A stretch of DNA of 64,000 nucleotides from Hygrophila difformis (taxonomy: Eukaryota; Streptophyta; Magnoliopsida; Lamiales; Acanthaceae), in the NCBI GenBank assembly GCA_030278955.1, contig JAOANR010000003.1:54718902-54782901 (forward strand), read 5' to 3'. This document shows, in pieces, positions 32,991-43,365 of the stretch. Under the pieces are notes generated by a model. That model was not told the DNA's origin and ran no database searches. It saw only the letters and a list, made by a program, of their open reading frames with translations. The position numbers and the translations under genes were made by a program. Numbering within the stretch: the stretch's first letter is position 1; each line of letters begins with the position of its first letter.

Positions 32991-35900
32991 ATGCAAAGGA
33001 GGAAGCAGACGCCAGTCGAGATCCCGTTTAATTCAGAGATAGAAAAGACAGCTCGACGTCTTAGGGCGGAGACTAAACGAAGAAGGGAACGGGAACGACA
33101 GGCATTGCTTTCGCCAAGCACCAGCAGCGACATTTCTGAGATGGCAAACCCGGACATCCCACCAATCATTCAACCCAATCCACCACTTCACAACATTGAG
33201 GAAGACCCCGAAGATGCTGATAACGATGATTTGGATGATCCCCCTCCCCAGATCATACAAGGAGGTGGGAACCCACCAAACATGGAGCAGCAGCACTTCG
33301 AGGCACCCCCTCCCAATCCGAACCATCAAAACCCACCAAACAACCAGAACCAACCAAATCAGCAAAATTTCCAAAACCAGCAGAATCAACAATACCATAA
33401 CCCCCATCAGAACCCCCCAAATCCGAATGATTTCAATGATCCGAGGAACTACTTCATGCCTCAGAACTACTACCCACAGCAGTACCAAGGCGGGCCTGAG
33501 AACAATCATCAAGCAGCAGCTGCTGCTGATTACATGCAGCCGATTTTAGAGCCATATCTGAATATTCCTGGACAAGCTCCATTCTTGGCTAGGAACTTCG
33601 AATTGAAACCGGCCCTAATCAACCTAGTCCAGAGCAACCAGTTTGCCGGAGCAAGCCATGAAGACCCCCATGATCACCTGCAAACCTTCCTAGAATTGTG
33701 TGACACGATCAAGAATCGTGATGTATCTGCAAACACGATTCGACTGAGGCTATTTCCCTTCTCTCTGACAAGCGGAGCACGAACATGGTACAAGTCACTG
33801 CCCGTAAATCAGAAGTCTACATGGGAAGATGTGATCAGAAACTTCTTAGCAAAATACTTCCCGGAGTCCAAGGTGGATGAATGCCGCTCAAAAATTGCGG
33901 AATTCAAAATGAAACCAGACGAGTCCTTGTATGATGCGAAGGAAAGATTCTTCAACCTGCTCAGGAAGTGTCCTCAACATGGTTTCCATGACTGGGAGAG
34001 ATTGAGAAAGTTCTACAGTGGTCTGACCCCAGCATGGAAATCCATGCTCGATGCTGCTGGTGGTCAACATTTGCTTTACATACCGATGGACCAAGCCTGG
34101 GCAAAGATTGAAGCCATGAGTGTCAACCGTTCTGTTCTGACTGATGATGGTAATCTCACTCCCCCTCGTGGTTTATGTGCTGTAGGTACAGTAGAGAAGT
34201 CAGACATTGAAAAACTTCAAGAGCAAGTGGCAACGTTGTCTGTAAATCAAGGAGTTGGAAGTTCTGCTCAGGGACAGCAAACTGATGTGATCTGTGGTCT
34301 GTGTCAAGGTGCTCATGCAACTGACACATGCGAGCAAATCACAGCTGAGAGCTGTAACTATGCAGGAGCTTTTCCAAATAGACACCCGAATTTGTCTTAC
34401 TCAAACAACAACGCCTTGAATTCACATCTCTTGAACAAGCCACAGCAACAACAGTTCCACCCTCAGCAGAATCAGGGATTCGTTCAGAACAGGGGCCAAC
34501 ATTTTCAGAACCCAGGTTTCCAACCTCAAATCCAGCAGAGGCCGCCTCAGAATTTCCAGCAGCCCGATCAGAGCTTCCAGAACTTTCAGCCCAATCAGAG
34601 TTTCCAGCCTCAGTTTGTCCCAAACCAAGGCCAGTGGAATCAGAATCAAAATCAGAATCAGAATCAAAAGCCTCCTTCAAGGCTTGAGAATTTTATGACT
34701 GATTTCATCACTAGTCAGAAAGAGATCAACAATCAACTGCAGGCCTCCATCAAAAATGTGGAGACCCAAGTTACACAGATGGCTAATGAGATGCAGAAAA
34801 GGGACAAAGGAACGTTGCCAAGCACCGCGGAAAAGAACCCGCAATGCAAGGCAATAACTTTGAAATCTGGAAGAGTACTAGCTGGACCAAAGGGAGCAGA
34901 TACTGGAGCGGAATATGAAGAAGATGACATTGTTGACAATGCTGGTAAGGAAGCTGATAATGAGAACGAAAAAGAGACAGCCGAATTGCAGACTGAAGCT
35001 GCGCCTGAAACGGCTGAAACAGATAAGGGTACAGGTGAAGGTACAACTTCCTTCCCCTCACCACCAAAAACTGCTAATAACAAGTACATGCCCAGGATTC
35101 CTTATCCTGCGCGTCTTAAAAATAAAGAACATGATCTTAAATTCAAGAAATTTTTGCAACGATTAAAGTCTGTAGAGATAACCATTCCTCTCACAGAAAT
35201 GATTTCCGAAATGCCCATCTATGCTAAGTTCTTGAAAGAATTGATTTCAGGAAAAAGGCAGGTTGAGCAGGAAGAGGTAATTATTCTCAACTGCACATGC
35301 AGTGCCATCGTTCAAAGGAGAATGCCTGAAAAGAAAGAGGACCCCGGATGTTGCACACTTCCAGTACAATTCGGAAAGGCCAAAGTGAGTATGGGGCTTT
35401 GTGATTTAGGATCAAGCATCAATGTGATGCCGCTAGCTATGGCTATTCGCCTTAAGCTTGGAGAAATTCAACCGATCAAGATGAGACTGCAGCTCGCAGA
35501 CAGATCAATCACTCAACCCGTAGGAATCCTTAAGGATGTTGTAGTCAAAACCGGGCAGATTCTTTTCCCGGTCGACTTCATCATCCTCGACATTGAAGAG
35601 GATTCTGAAATGCCGCTTATCCTTGGACGCCCATTTCTAGCCACTGGTGGTGCACTGATTGACGCTAAATCCGGAAAAGTCACCTTAAGGGTCGATGGCG
35701 AGGAGATCATCTTTGATATGGAGAAATTGCAGAAATTTCCGAATGTCAGTTCTTGTTTTTCATTTGAAAATGTAATAGTTAGGGAAGAGCCAGACTCTGA
35801 ACTTGATTGTGAAATGATGCTGGATGAACTATCAAAGCAGGTACTGAAGCCTGCTGGTGTGGAGCACAAAGGATGCAAAGCCGTTCACTTTGCCGATCCC

Positions 35901-37961
35901 GAAACAGGGGATCTGGAGGAGTTTGACGGCATCGAATTCCATGACGACGCCAACCAAGAGGAAGAAGAGGATCCTGTACTGATGCAGGATCCCGAAGGTA
36001 AATCTGTTCTCCAACTACCCATTTCTCGCAAACTACTCCCTTCCGTTGAATGTCCACCAGAGCTTGAACTTAAAACATTACCCGATCATCTCAAGTATGC
36101 GTTTCTCGCAGAACATAAAAAGTTACCCGTGATTGTTTCGGCTAAGCTCTCCCAAGAGCAAGAAAATGCTCTGGTGGTCATTCTTAAGAAACATGTACAT
36201 GCAATAGGTTGGACCATTTCTGATATAAAAGGAATAAGCCCTTCTATTTGCATGCACAGGATTCTAATGGAAGAAGAATTTAAACCCTCCCGTCAACCTC
36301 AGAGGCGATTGAATCCCCTTATGCAAGAAGTGGTAAGGAAAGAAGTTATCAAGCTCTTAGATGCTGGTATAATCTATCCTATCTCTGATAGAAAATGGGT
36401 TAGCCCAGTGCAGGTCGTACCCAAACGAGGAGGGATGTGCATAACCAAAAATGAGCAAGGAGAAGAGGTTGCAACCAGGCCAGTGACCGGATGGAGAGTT
36501 TGTATCGACTACCGGAAGCTGAACGAGGCCACACGCAAGGACCATTTTCCATTGCCATTCATTGATCAGATGCTTGAGAGGTTGGCAGGGAGAGAGTTTT
36601 ATTGCTTTTTGGATGGTTATTCTGGTTATAATCAGATTGTTATTTCTAGTGAAGACCATGATAAAACCACTTTTACTTGCCCGTACGGCACTTTTGCCTA
36701 TCGACGGATGCCTTTTGGTTTGTGCAATGCACCTGCTACTTTTCAAAGATGCATGATGTCTATTTTCTCTGAATTTATCGAAAAATGCATTGAAGTCTTC
36801 ATGGATGACTTCTCTGTGTATGGAGATACGTTCGAAGATTGTTTGACTAATCTTGCAAAGATTTTAAAGAGGTGTGAGGACACTAACTTGGTTTTAAATT
36901 GGGAAAAGTGCCATTTTATGGTCACTGAGGGCATAGTGTTAGGTCATCACATTTCTCGTGCAGGCATTGAAGTCGATCCAGCCAAAGTTTCCATCATTTC
37001 CAATCTCCCTCTCCCCAACTCGATCAAATCAGTTAGGAGCTTCTTAGGGCATGCCGGTTTTTACCGGCGTTTCATTAAGGATTTCTCTAAAATTGCCAAG
37101 CCGCTCACTAATCTGCTTTGTAAAGAAAATCCTTTCTTAATAAATGAAGCATGTGTCCAAGCCTTTGACACGCTCAAGAAGATGTTGGTTACTGCACCGA
37201 TAGTGCAACCACCCGATTGGTCACTGCCTTTCGAGGTAATGTGCGATGCTAGTGGTCTCGCCGTAGGCGCAGTTCTTGGACAACATAAGGATGGGAGACA
37301 TTGCGTAATTCATTACGCAAGTCATGCCCTGAATGAAGCCCAAATTAACTACACCACAACGGAGAAAGAGATGTATGCTGTAGTCTTCGCGTTTGACAAG
37401 TTCAGACAGTATCTGATAGGTACGAAGACCATAGTATACACCGATCATACAGCATTGAGATACTTGTTTAGCAAACAAGATGCAAAACCTCGATTAATCA
37501 GGTGGGTACTTTTGTTGCAAGAATTCGACATCATAATAAAAGATAGGCGAGGTCGAGATAATGGTGCTGCTGACCACTTATCTCGATTAGATAATGATAA
37601 AACGGAAAAAGCCGTCAATGAAGAGTTTCCGGACGAACAGTTGTTCGCATTGCATCTGCATAATCAAGCTTGTCCATGGTTTTCCGACATCGCTAACTTC
37701 TTGGCGTGCGGAATAACCCCACAGTTTTCGAACTATCATCAGAGGAATAAGTTCAAACGAGATGTATTAAGTTACTTCTGGGAAGAACCTTATCTCTTCA
37801 AACACTGTGCCGATTCAATTATCAGGCGATGTGTGACCGAGCATGAAAATGCCATGAATCAGAATATGGAGGTCACCATGGTCCCGCTCGAACGGCCCAC
37901 AAGGTCCTCGAATGTGGATTTTATTGGCCTCACATCTATGAGGATTGCAGGACATTTGTGA
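32991..37961 (+). CDS. Athila gag-protease-RT-RNase H polyprotein (integrase frame shifted off)
   Basis: 1656 codons from the first ATG after the leader. Gag: a Gln/Asn/Pro-rich N-terminus (about 90-190), the conserved Athila gag core ([21 protein letters not shown], about 250-340) and a zinc-knuckle-like [13 protein letters not shown] (near 440). Protease: [14 protein letters not shown] (near 800). [38 protein letters not shown] and the catalytic [10 protein letters not shown]. RNase [17 protein letters not shown] and [20 protein letters not shown]. The frame leaves the integrase reading near 37860 through a small deletion or frameshift and stops at 37961. Confidence 0.92.
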   Translation: MQRRKQTPVEIPFNSEIEKTARRLRAETKRRRERERQALLSPSTSSDISEMANPDIPPIIQPNPPLHNIEEDPEDADNDDLDDPPPQIIQGGGNPPNMEQQHFEAPPPNPNHQNPPNNQNQPNQQNFQNQQNQQYHNPHQNPPNPNDFNDPRNYFMPQNYYPQQYQGGPENNHQAAAAADYMQPILEPYLNIPGQAPFLARNFELKPALINLVQSNQFAGASHEDPHDHLQTFLELCDTIKNRDVSANTIRLRLFPFSLTSGARTWYKSLPVNQKSTWEDVIRNFLAKYFPESKVDECRSKIAEFKMKPDESLYDAKERFFNLLRKCPQHGFHDWERLRKFYSGLTPAWKSMLDAAGGQHLLYIPMDQAWAKIEAMSVNRSVLTDDGNLTPPRGLCAVGTVEKSDIEKLQEQVATLSVNQGVGSSAQGQQTDVICGLCQGAHATDTCEQITAESCNYAGAFPNRHPNLSYSNNNALNSHLLNKPQQQQFHPQQNQGFVQNRGQHFQNPGFQPQIQQRPPQNFQQPDQSFQNFQPNQSFQPQFVPNQGQWNQNQNQNQNQKPPSRLENFMTDFITSQKEINNQLQASIKNVETQVTQMANEMQKRDKGTLPSTAEKNPQCKAITLKSGRVLAGPKGADTGAEYEEDDIVDNAGKEADNENEKETAELQTEAAPETAETDKGTGEGTTSFPSPPKTANNKYMPRIPYPARLKNKEHDLKFKKFLQRLKSVEITIPLTEMISEMPIYAKFLKELISGKRQVEQEEVIILNCTCSAIVQRRMPEKKEDPGCCTLPVQFGKAKVSMGLCDLGSSINVMPLAMAIRLKLGEIQPIKMRLQLADRSITQPVGILKDVVVKTGQILFPVDFIILDIEEDSEMPLILGRPFLATGGALIDAKSGKVTLRVDGEEIIFDMEKLQKFPNVSSCFSFENVIVREEPDSELDCEMMLDELSKQVLKPAGVEHKGCKAVHFADPETGDLEEFDGIEFHDDANQEEEEDPVLMQDPEGKSVLQLPISRKLLPSVECPPELELKTLPDHLKYAFLAEHKKLPVIVSAKLSQEQENALVVILKKHVHAIGWTISDIKGISPSICMHRILMEEEFKPSRQPQRRLNPLMQEVVRKEVIKLLDAGIIYPISDRKWVSPVQVVPKRGGMCITKNEQGEEVATRPVTGWRVCIDYRKLNEATRKDHFPLPFIDQMLERLAGREFYCFLDGYSGYNQIVISSEDHDKTTFTCPYGTFAYRRMPFGLCNAPATFQRCMMSIFSEFIEKCIEVFMDDFSVYGDTFEDCLTNLAKILKRCEDTNLVLNWEKCHFMVTEGIVLGHHISRAGIEVDPAKVSIISNLPLPNSIKSVRSFLGHAGFYRRFIKDFSKIAKPLTNLLCKENPFLINEACVQAFDTLKKMLVTAPIVQPPDWSLPFEVMCDASGLAVGAVLGQHKDGRHCVIHYASHALNEAQINYTTTEKEMYAVVFAFDKFRQYLIGTKTIVYTDHTALRYLFSKQDAKPRLIRWVLLLQEFDIIIKDRRGRDNGAADHLSRLDNDKTEKAVNEEFPDEQLFALHLHNQACPWFSDIANFLACGITPQFSNYHQRNKFKRDVLSYFWEEPYLFKHCADSIIRRCVTEHENAMNQNMEVTMVPLERPTRSSNVDFIGLTSMRIAGHL

Positions 37962-38944
37962 AGGGCTGTGACAGATGCCAAAGATTAGGAAACATCTCCA
38001 AGAGGGATGTGATGCCCCAAAAGGGGATTCTCACACTTGAGATCTTTGATGTATGGGGCATTGACTTCATGGGACCGTTTCCACCATCTGGTGGAAACTA
38101 CTATATCTTGGTAGCTGTCGATTACGTGTCCAAATGGGTTGAGGCTGTCGCATTACCGACCAATGATGGTAGCCAAGTCATCAAGTTCCTCAAGAACAAC
38201 ATTTTCAGTCGATTTGGCGTACCTAGGGTGGTGATATCTGATGGAGGAACACACTTTATTAATAAGGGTTTTGAAACTTTAATGAGTAAAAATGGGATCC
38301 TCCATAAGATAGGCACGCCTTACCATCCTCAGACTAGTGGTCAAGTCGAAGTATCCAGCCGCGAAATCAAACATATACTCGAAGCCACTGTCGGGATAAC
38401 CCGTAAGGACTGGGCACGTAAGCTCAATGATGCTCTATGGGCACACCGCACAGCATATAAGACTCCCATCGGGATGTCCCCTTACAGACTTGTCTTCGGA
38501 AAAGCCTGTCATTTGCCTGTAGAGCTAGAGCACAAAGCTTACTGGGCCGTTAAAACGCTTAACTTCGATCCGAAAGTTGCTCAGAGCAAACGTAAGTTGG
38601 ACCTCAATGAAATTGAGGAAATACGAGCGCAAGCTTATGAAAGCTCTCGAATTTACAAGGAGAGGACCCAGAAGTTGCACGATCGCAGGATTAAGCCTAA
38701 GTATTTTTATGTTGGTCAACATGTATTATTGTTCAATACTAGGTTGAAGCTGTTCCCCGGAAAGCTCAAATCTAGATGGGAAGGACCACATGAAGTACTA
38801 GAGGTGTTCAAAAATGGAGCTGTCAGGATCCGAATTGACAGGGGCGATATAGTGGTGAATGGACAACGATTGAAAGAGTATCTCGGACAGTTTGATCCGG
38901 AGAAAGAAAGCCAAGCAGTGGCATACCCGGCTTACACTCAATAA
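37868..38944 (+). pseudogene. Athila integrase, separated by frameshift
   Basis: The integrase reading resumes in a different frame from about 37868; its first in-frame ATG is at 37958. It has the CDRC part of the zinc-binding H2C2 region ([10 protein letters not shown]), the catalytic core with [22 protein letters not shown] and [19 protein letters not shown] (D, D and E residues present), and the Athila-type C-terminus ([29 protein letters not shown]). Because gag-pol and integrase are in different frames with no obvious slippery site, this copy is probably defective unless mobilised in trans. Confidence 0.85.
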
Positions 38945-39048
38945 GAAACAGCATTAAAAACACAAAAATTTCATTTTATATATATAGTACTTATTTCACG
39001 GCAAGAAAGTACCCAAAGATCAATTGAACATTTAGAGTACTAAGACTC

Positions 39049-39239
39049 TAAATGTGAGGATGTTGATATTTGGAGAAAATCTAATGCATTTCAATTATCT
39101 GCCTTGCAGAAGTTCGGAACCATCAAAAAGAGGAGCAGAAAAGAGTAACATGGAAAAACCAGGTTCTTGGTTGGATCAATTCCATGAGTCTAAGAAAATA
39201 TTCCCGGAATTTGAAGAAATTCAAAATCCAGAATAAATT
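39049..39239 (+). other. internal polypurine-like motif with LTR-start-like sequence and possible splice acceptor
   Basis: CTAAATGTGAGGATGTTGAT is nearly the same as the polypurine tract/LTR junction at 43350-43370. It is followed about 60 bp later by a good 3' splice site (ctgccttgcag^AAG) and an open stretch (SSEPSKRGAEKSNMEK and on) ending at 39236. It looks like a relic of an older 3' LTR junction or a subgenomic splice site. I do not recognise the short peptide. Confidence 0.45.
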
Positions 39240-39410
39240 TCACAGATAAGTACTGATCCAACCTAATTTATGCAAGTGTATCATTTAATTCTCAGCCACC
39301 ACTTTTGAATTTATTTGGACTGAATTTATTCAGCCCAAATCAAATAAAATGGACTCAGGCCCAACATCACACTTGGGCCCAGTCCAAGAAAATTTGAAAA
39401 TTCAAATTCT

Positions 39411-39760
39411 TTGTCGCGGAAGGTCCTTTGTCGCGATGTCATGCATCGCGACCAGGACCTATTCCGCGACAAACCCTCTTCTGCCCTCAACTCTCCGCTG
39501 GTTGTCGCGGTGCACTTTGTCGCGGAGCATGACTCCGCGACCAAGCCCTGCTCCGCGAAACAACCCGCGTTGACTTTATCTCCATACTGAACTTTGTCGC
39601 GATAGCCTTGTCGCGGAGCATTGCTCCGCGACCAAGCCTCGGCTCCGCGACCTCTCTGATGTCGCTATGCCTTGTCGCGGAACCTTGTTCCGCGACAAAG
39701 TCTCGGATTCCGCGACAAATTCTCCAGTATTTATACCCCCCACCCCCTCCAGTTCTTCAC
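39411..39760 (+). promoter_or_regulatory. internal promoter of the F-box gene: CGCG palindromes plus TATA
   Basis: A third set of CGCG palindromes (half-sites TTGTCGCGGA and TCCGCGACAAA; 39411-39720) is followed within 15 bp by TATTTATA (39729-39736) and then a CT-rich, UTR-like stretch leading to the ATG at 39884. The layout matches the two palindrome-TATA modules of the LTR, so it is probably an LTR-derived internal promoter for the downstream gene. Confidence 0.6.
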
Positions 39761-39883
39761 ACTCTCTCTTCACTTTCACTTGTTATTTCAATTTCTTCAA
39801 CTTCCTTTCCCCCATCTTCTTCTTATCCGAACGAACACCACGTATTCTTCGCAACCTTATCACTCTTTTTCTAAGGGGAAACC

Positions 39884-41697
39884 ATGGATCGATTCTACGG
39901 ACTCCTCCCAAACCTTGGACCCATGCCCCAACCCGAGCCAAGGAGGGCAGGGTAAACCCCTTTTTCACCGTGTTCATGGCACCCTTTCGGAATCCCTTGT
40001 TTTATTTTTATTTTGTTATGTTCTTGGTGTGATGTGGTTAGTGTGCACGTTTAACTTTAGATTTTTGGAGGTTCTTTGAGTGCTCTCGGTTATGAGCACC
40101 ATTTTGAAGTTTTTGAGAACCTGTTTTGAAAACTGTTAATGGCGTAAAACTGGTAATGGTTTACAAAATTTTGAAGTTTAAAACTGGAAAGAACAAACTG
40201 ATGAACATTGGGATATTGTTTTGAATATCTTGATGTTATTGGTTTGATTGATCTTGATGTGACCTCTACAGTGTTGTTTTGGTGTAATAAAGAGGTAAGA
40301 TCTTTTTTGGGCACATTTGTTCTCATGTTGGAAATCTCATGGGAATAAATGTTTGTTTGTTTATGGAAACATAGTACAAACACCCAATGAGAAGCTTCCA
40401 CTTTTAATAAAAGCAACCCTTTTAGAAAAAGACAAAAAGAGTTATTTTGTTTAATGTTTGACTTGAAGTTTTTGTTCCCAATGGAACACTAGTGTGAGTA
40501 AGATAGCAGTATTTTTGTCACCTAACTGCTATCCTTTTCAAAATCAAAAATGGGACCACTCACATCCCACTTTTATTAAATAAAATGAGTCAACCATTTT
40601 AAAACTAAAAACAGTGTTTGCAAATTTTTGGATGCTTTAACTGTCCAAACAGTTCGAGCTATCCAGAAATAGCAGATTCGTTCCGCCACGTCTTCATTGC
40701 ACATTCCAATATTCGAGCATTCCACTTCCATCTGTCCATCCCATTCCACTTCCAACAAGTGTCTCGGACTTGTTTAATAAAATTGAAAAGCTTTTGGGCC
40801 CAATGGCCCATTAAAAAGATTTTAGGCCCAATGGCCAATTTTATTTTATTTTGGGCTCCTTAGCCCATTTAAAACCAAACATTGTTTACCTGTGCTTTAA
40901 ATCAAAAATTCGAGTTGGAAATCTAATAACCTCACATCTAGAGCAAAGCTCTAAATGTGAGGATGTTGGTTTCTGAACTTGAATAATTTCTGAAAATTTT
41001 ATAAAAATTCGGATTCATCACTTCGTATCTTTTCAGGGGTAATCCTCCTATCCCAGATCCTGCACCTGAAGGAACCCAACTACTGGACTTGCCACTCGAA
41101 CTCCTTGGTGAAATTCTCTCCCGGATAGGAGAGGATGAAATCAGGGAGGTGTTTGCCGCACAACAGATATGCAAGAAGCTCAGGGATGCTGGGAACCTTG
41201 CCATCGTGTACAAGCGATGCGAGGTTAACTCCTCCACTGTGAAGAGATGGCAAGGAAGGATCCGTCGGCAGAAGGAGAGATTCCTGCGAACATGCACAGC
41301 GGCAGGAAACTTCAATCTCCAGATCATTCCAGCACTCATGGCATTTGCAGAAGGGAATGAGGAGCAAGCCTGTGAACTGCTGCGCCCAGGAATTGAGGAC
41401 AATCATAAGGCATCAATCTTCACCCGCGGATTGATGCTTATGAGTAAGACGGATGAAGGCCAAGTTGAGCAAGGGATCAGAATGATCGACAGGATGGTGA
41501 CAGACCGATCAATTCTTCAATATACGTCCACCAACGTCCTCGCGTGGATAACAGACAACCCAGACACCCCACACCTGTGGGCTGGTCAAGGAGTCAGAGT
41601 CTACTGCCCAAGGTGGCATGCACCTCTGAGAAACCGCAATTGGTGCCTGCGTTGGGAGCTTTCCAGCTGCATCCTCTGGCTCCGATACATGCTCTGA
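39884..41697 (+). CDS. F-box protein (At2g35280-like), two exons, captured inside the retrotransposon
   Basis: Exon one, 39884-39951, starts ATG in the context accATGGat and ends GG^GTAAAC. The intron (39952-41036, 1085 bp) ends tcttttcag. Exon two is 41037-41697. The phases fit: 68 + 661 nt give 242 codons and a stop. An N-terminal Pro-rich stretch is followed by an F-box (LPLELLGEILSRIGEDE, then FAAQQICKKLRDAG, about residues 40-75). Next is a helical stretch with AGNFNLQIIPALMAFAEGNE and FTRGLMLM, like the Sel1/TPR-like part of plant At2g35280-type F-box proteins, and a Cys/Trp-rich C-terminus. Such proteins recruit substrates to SCF ubiquitin ligases through SKP1. It lies in the env position of the Athila element, on the same strand, with its own promoter-like region. 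There is no sign of decay. Confidence 0.72.
40950..40968 (+). other. second internal polypurine-like motif, in the F-box intron
   Basis: TCTAAATGTGAGGATGTTGG, about 70 bp before the intron's acceptor at 41036. It matches the motifs at 39049 and 43350. In function it could be an internal second-strand priming site or simply a relic. Confidence 0.5.
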
Positions 41698-43349
41698 AGA
41701 AAGAAAGATGAACCCCAGTTTACCTTGCTTTATTTCATTTTCGTTTTAGCAGTAGTAATCTGCAAGGGATTCCTCCTTTTGTGTGTGCAGATTTGTACTA
41801 ACTGCACGAGAATCCCTTGCCTCGGATGTAATTTATTTGCTTTCCCCTAAAATGGAACTCAGCTTTTGAGACCACTGAACAATTCTTTATTGCTTTCCTT
41901 TTGAAAAAGATGTCTGTACAGTCCGAGATGAATAAGTGACTGTCAGACCAAAAATATGCTGTTGACATACCTAGTATGTCAGCAGTGCTTCTTTACTGCT
42001 TTCAATTAAATAACCAGCAAAAATGTGCATAAACCTGCTCTAAATTCACATGTTGAATTTAGGCTTGTGATTAAATTTTCAAACTTTTAAATTGGGATAA
42101 TATAATTGAGAACGTGCATGACATGAATTCCTGAGGTTTTGAGCTATAAAAATTTAATGATGCGATCAGCTTATTGGGTAATAAATCTGCATGTTAGAGA
42201 TTTTGATTGAATAAATTGTTAGAATTAAGCTTTGATTAAATTTGAGAATATTGTATGACACGAATCAACCCAACCTTGTGAGATTTGAGCCATGAGTCAT
42301 CCTTACTCATTCATTTTCTTTGATGTGAATCACTTTGATTAAAGGACACTAGAACTTGCAATTGGGACCGATTCAAGACCATGCCATATTCCAAAAATCG
42401 AGCATATGATCGAGGCACCTAGAAAATCCAAATTTTTGGCCTTCTTTTGAAACCCAAACCCAAAAATATTTTCCCTTTAGGATCAACCAATTTGAGCCTA
42501 TAAGCCTAATTTTTCTTTGAAACCCCCTATATTTTTCCTAGCCTTATAAAAAGACCAAGAAATTCAAACCCAAGTGTGCAAGAATAAATTTTATCAAAAG
42601 GCATTAAATTTGTGATCATCAACTCATCAAATCGGTATTCAATAAACCGATTCAAAAAAAAAAAAAGAGAGAGAGAGTTGAGATTCATTCAACATAAATA
42701 AATTGCAAATGACAAAGCAAATTAGACATAGTCTAATGTCATGCAATAGAAAAGAAAAGCAAAAGAAAAGAAACAATGATGATCATAAATTTTAAATAAA
42801 AATGCCAAGTTATGATAGATTAATTCTTGCCACTTCTTAGCCTAATAATTTCCCCTTTCCTACCTAATGTTACAACCGTATGCCCCGTTATAACCCTTAA
42901 ATAAGACCTCGTGATCTCGATTTGAAGAAATGAGCCGGTGGCGAGTTGGTCTAATCGCAAGCTTATGGGATAATTTAATTAAATTTGATTTGGAGCGTTC
43001 ATAATTAAACCCCAATTGAGAGTGAGTGATCTTTCCGATTCTCTTATAAGTGAGGCTCTGTTTCATTTAAAACGTTCATGTCATCCTCTAATTCTCATCC
43101 TTAATCTTTGCATCTTTCAAACATGATATTCATGAAGGATTAATAATAATGTTTGATTTGTAGGCCCGGTATAGTGAGCAAGTATCATTTTATTAAACAC
43201 TGCAATCAAGGGAATTTAATACTTGTAGTTTTTGATTGTCTCATCCCAATCCAAAAAGGATGTGATTTATGAAGCCACGAAAATGAATTGAATATGTAGA
43301 GTCCGTGTTCTTACGAACATTGACTCTGACTGCTCGGGGACGATCAGTA
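41698..43349 (+). other. 3' region of the Athila element, no ORF
   Basis: Between the F-box stop and the polypurine tract. AT-rich, with 'tgagcctataagcc' wording common in the 3' region of Athila/Tat elements and an A-run followed by (GA)n at about 42655-42676. It would serve as the 3' UTR of the F-box transcript. No protein-coding frame is convincing. Confidence 0.5.
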
Positions 43350-43365
43350 TTAAATGTGAGGATGT
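43350..43365 (+). other. polypurine tract of the Athila element
   Basis: TTAAATGTGAGGATGT directly precedes the TGATAATGG start of the 3' LTR; the purine-rich GTGAGGATG is the expected plus-strand primer. Confidence 0.7.

Noticed and set aside
32991..33549. Separate small protein in an alternative frame over the Athila gag N-terminus (33196-33549)
   Set aside because: Low-complexity Asn/Gln/Pro codons keep other frames open; no independent motif.
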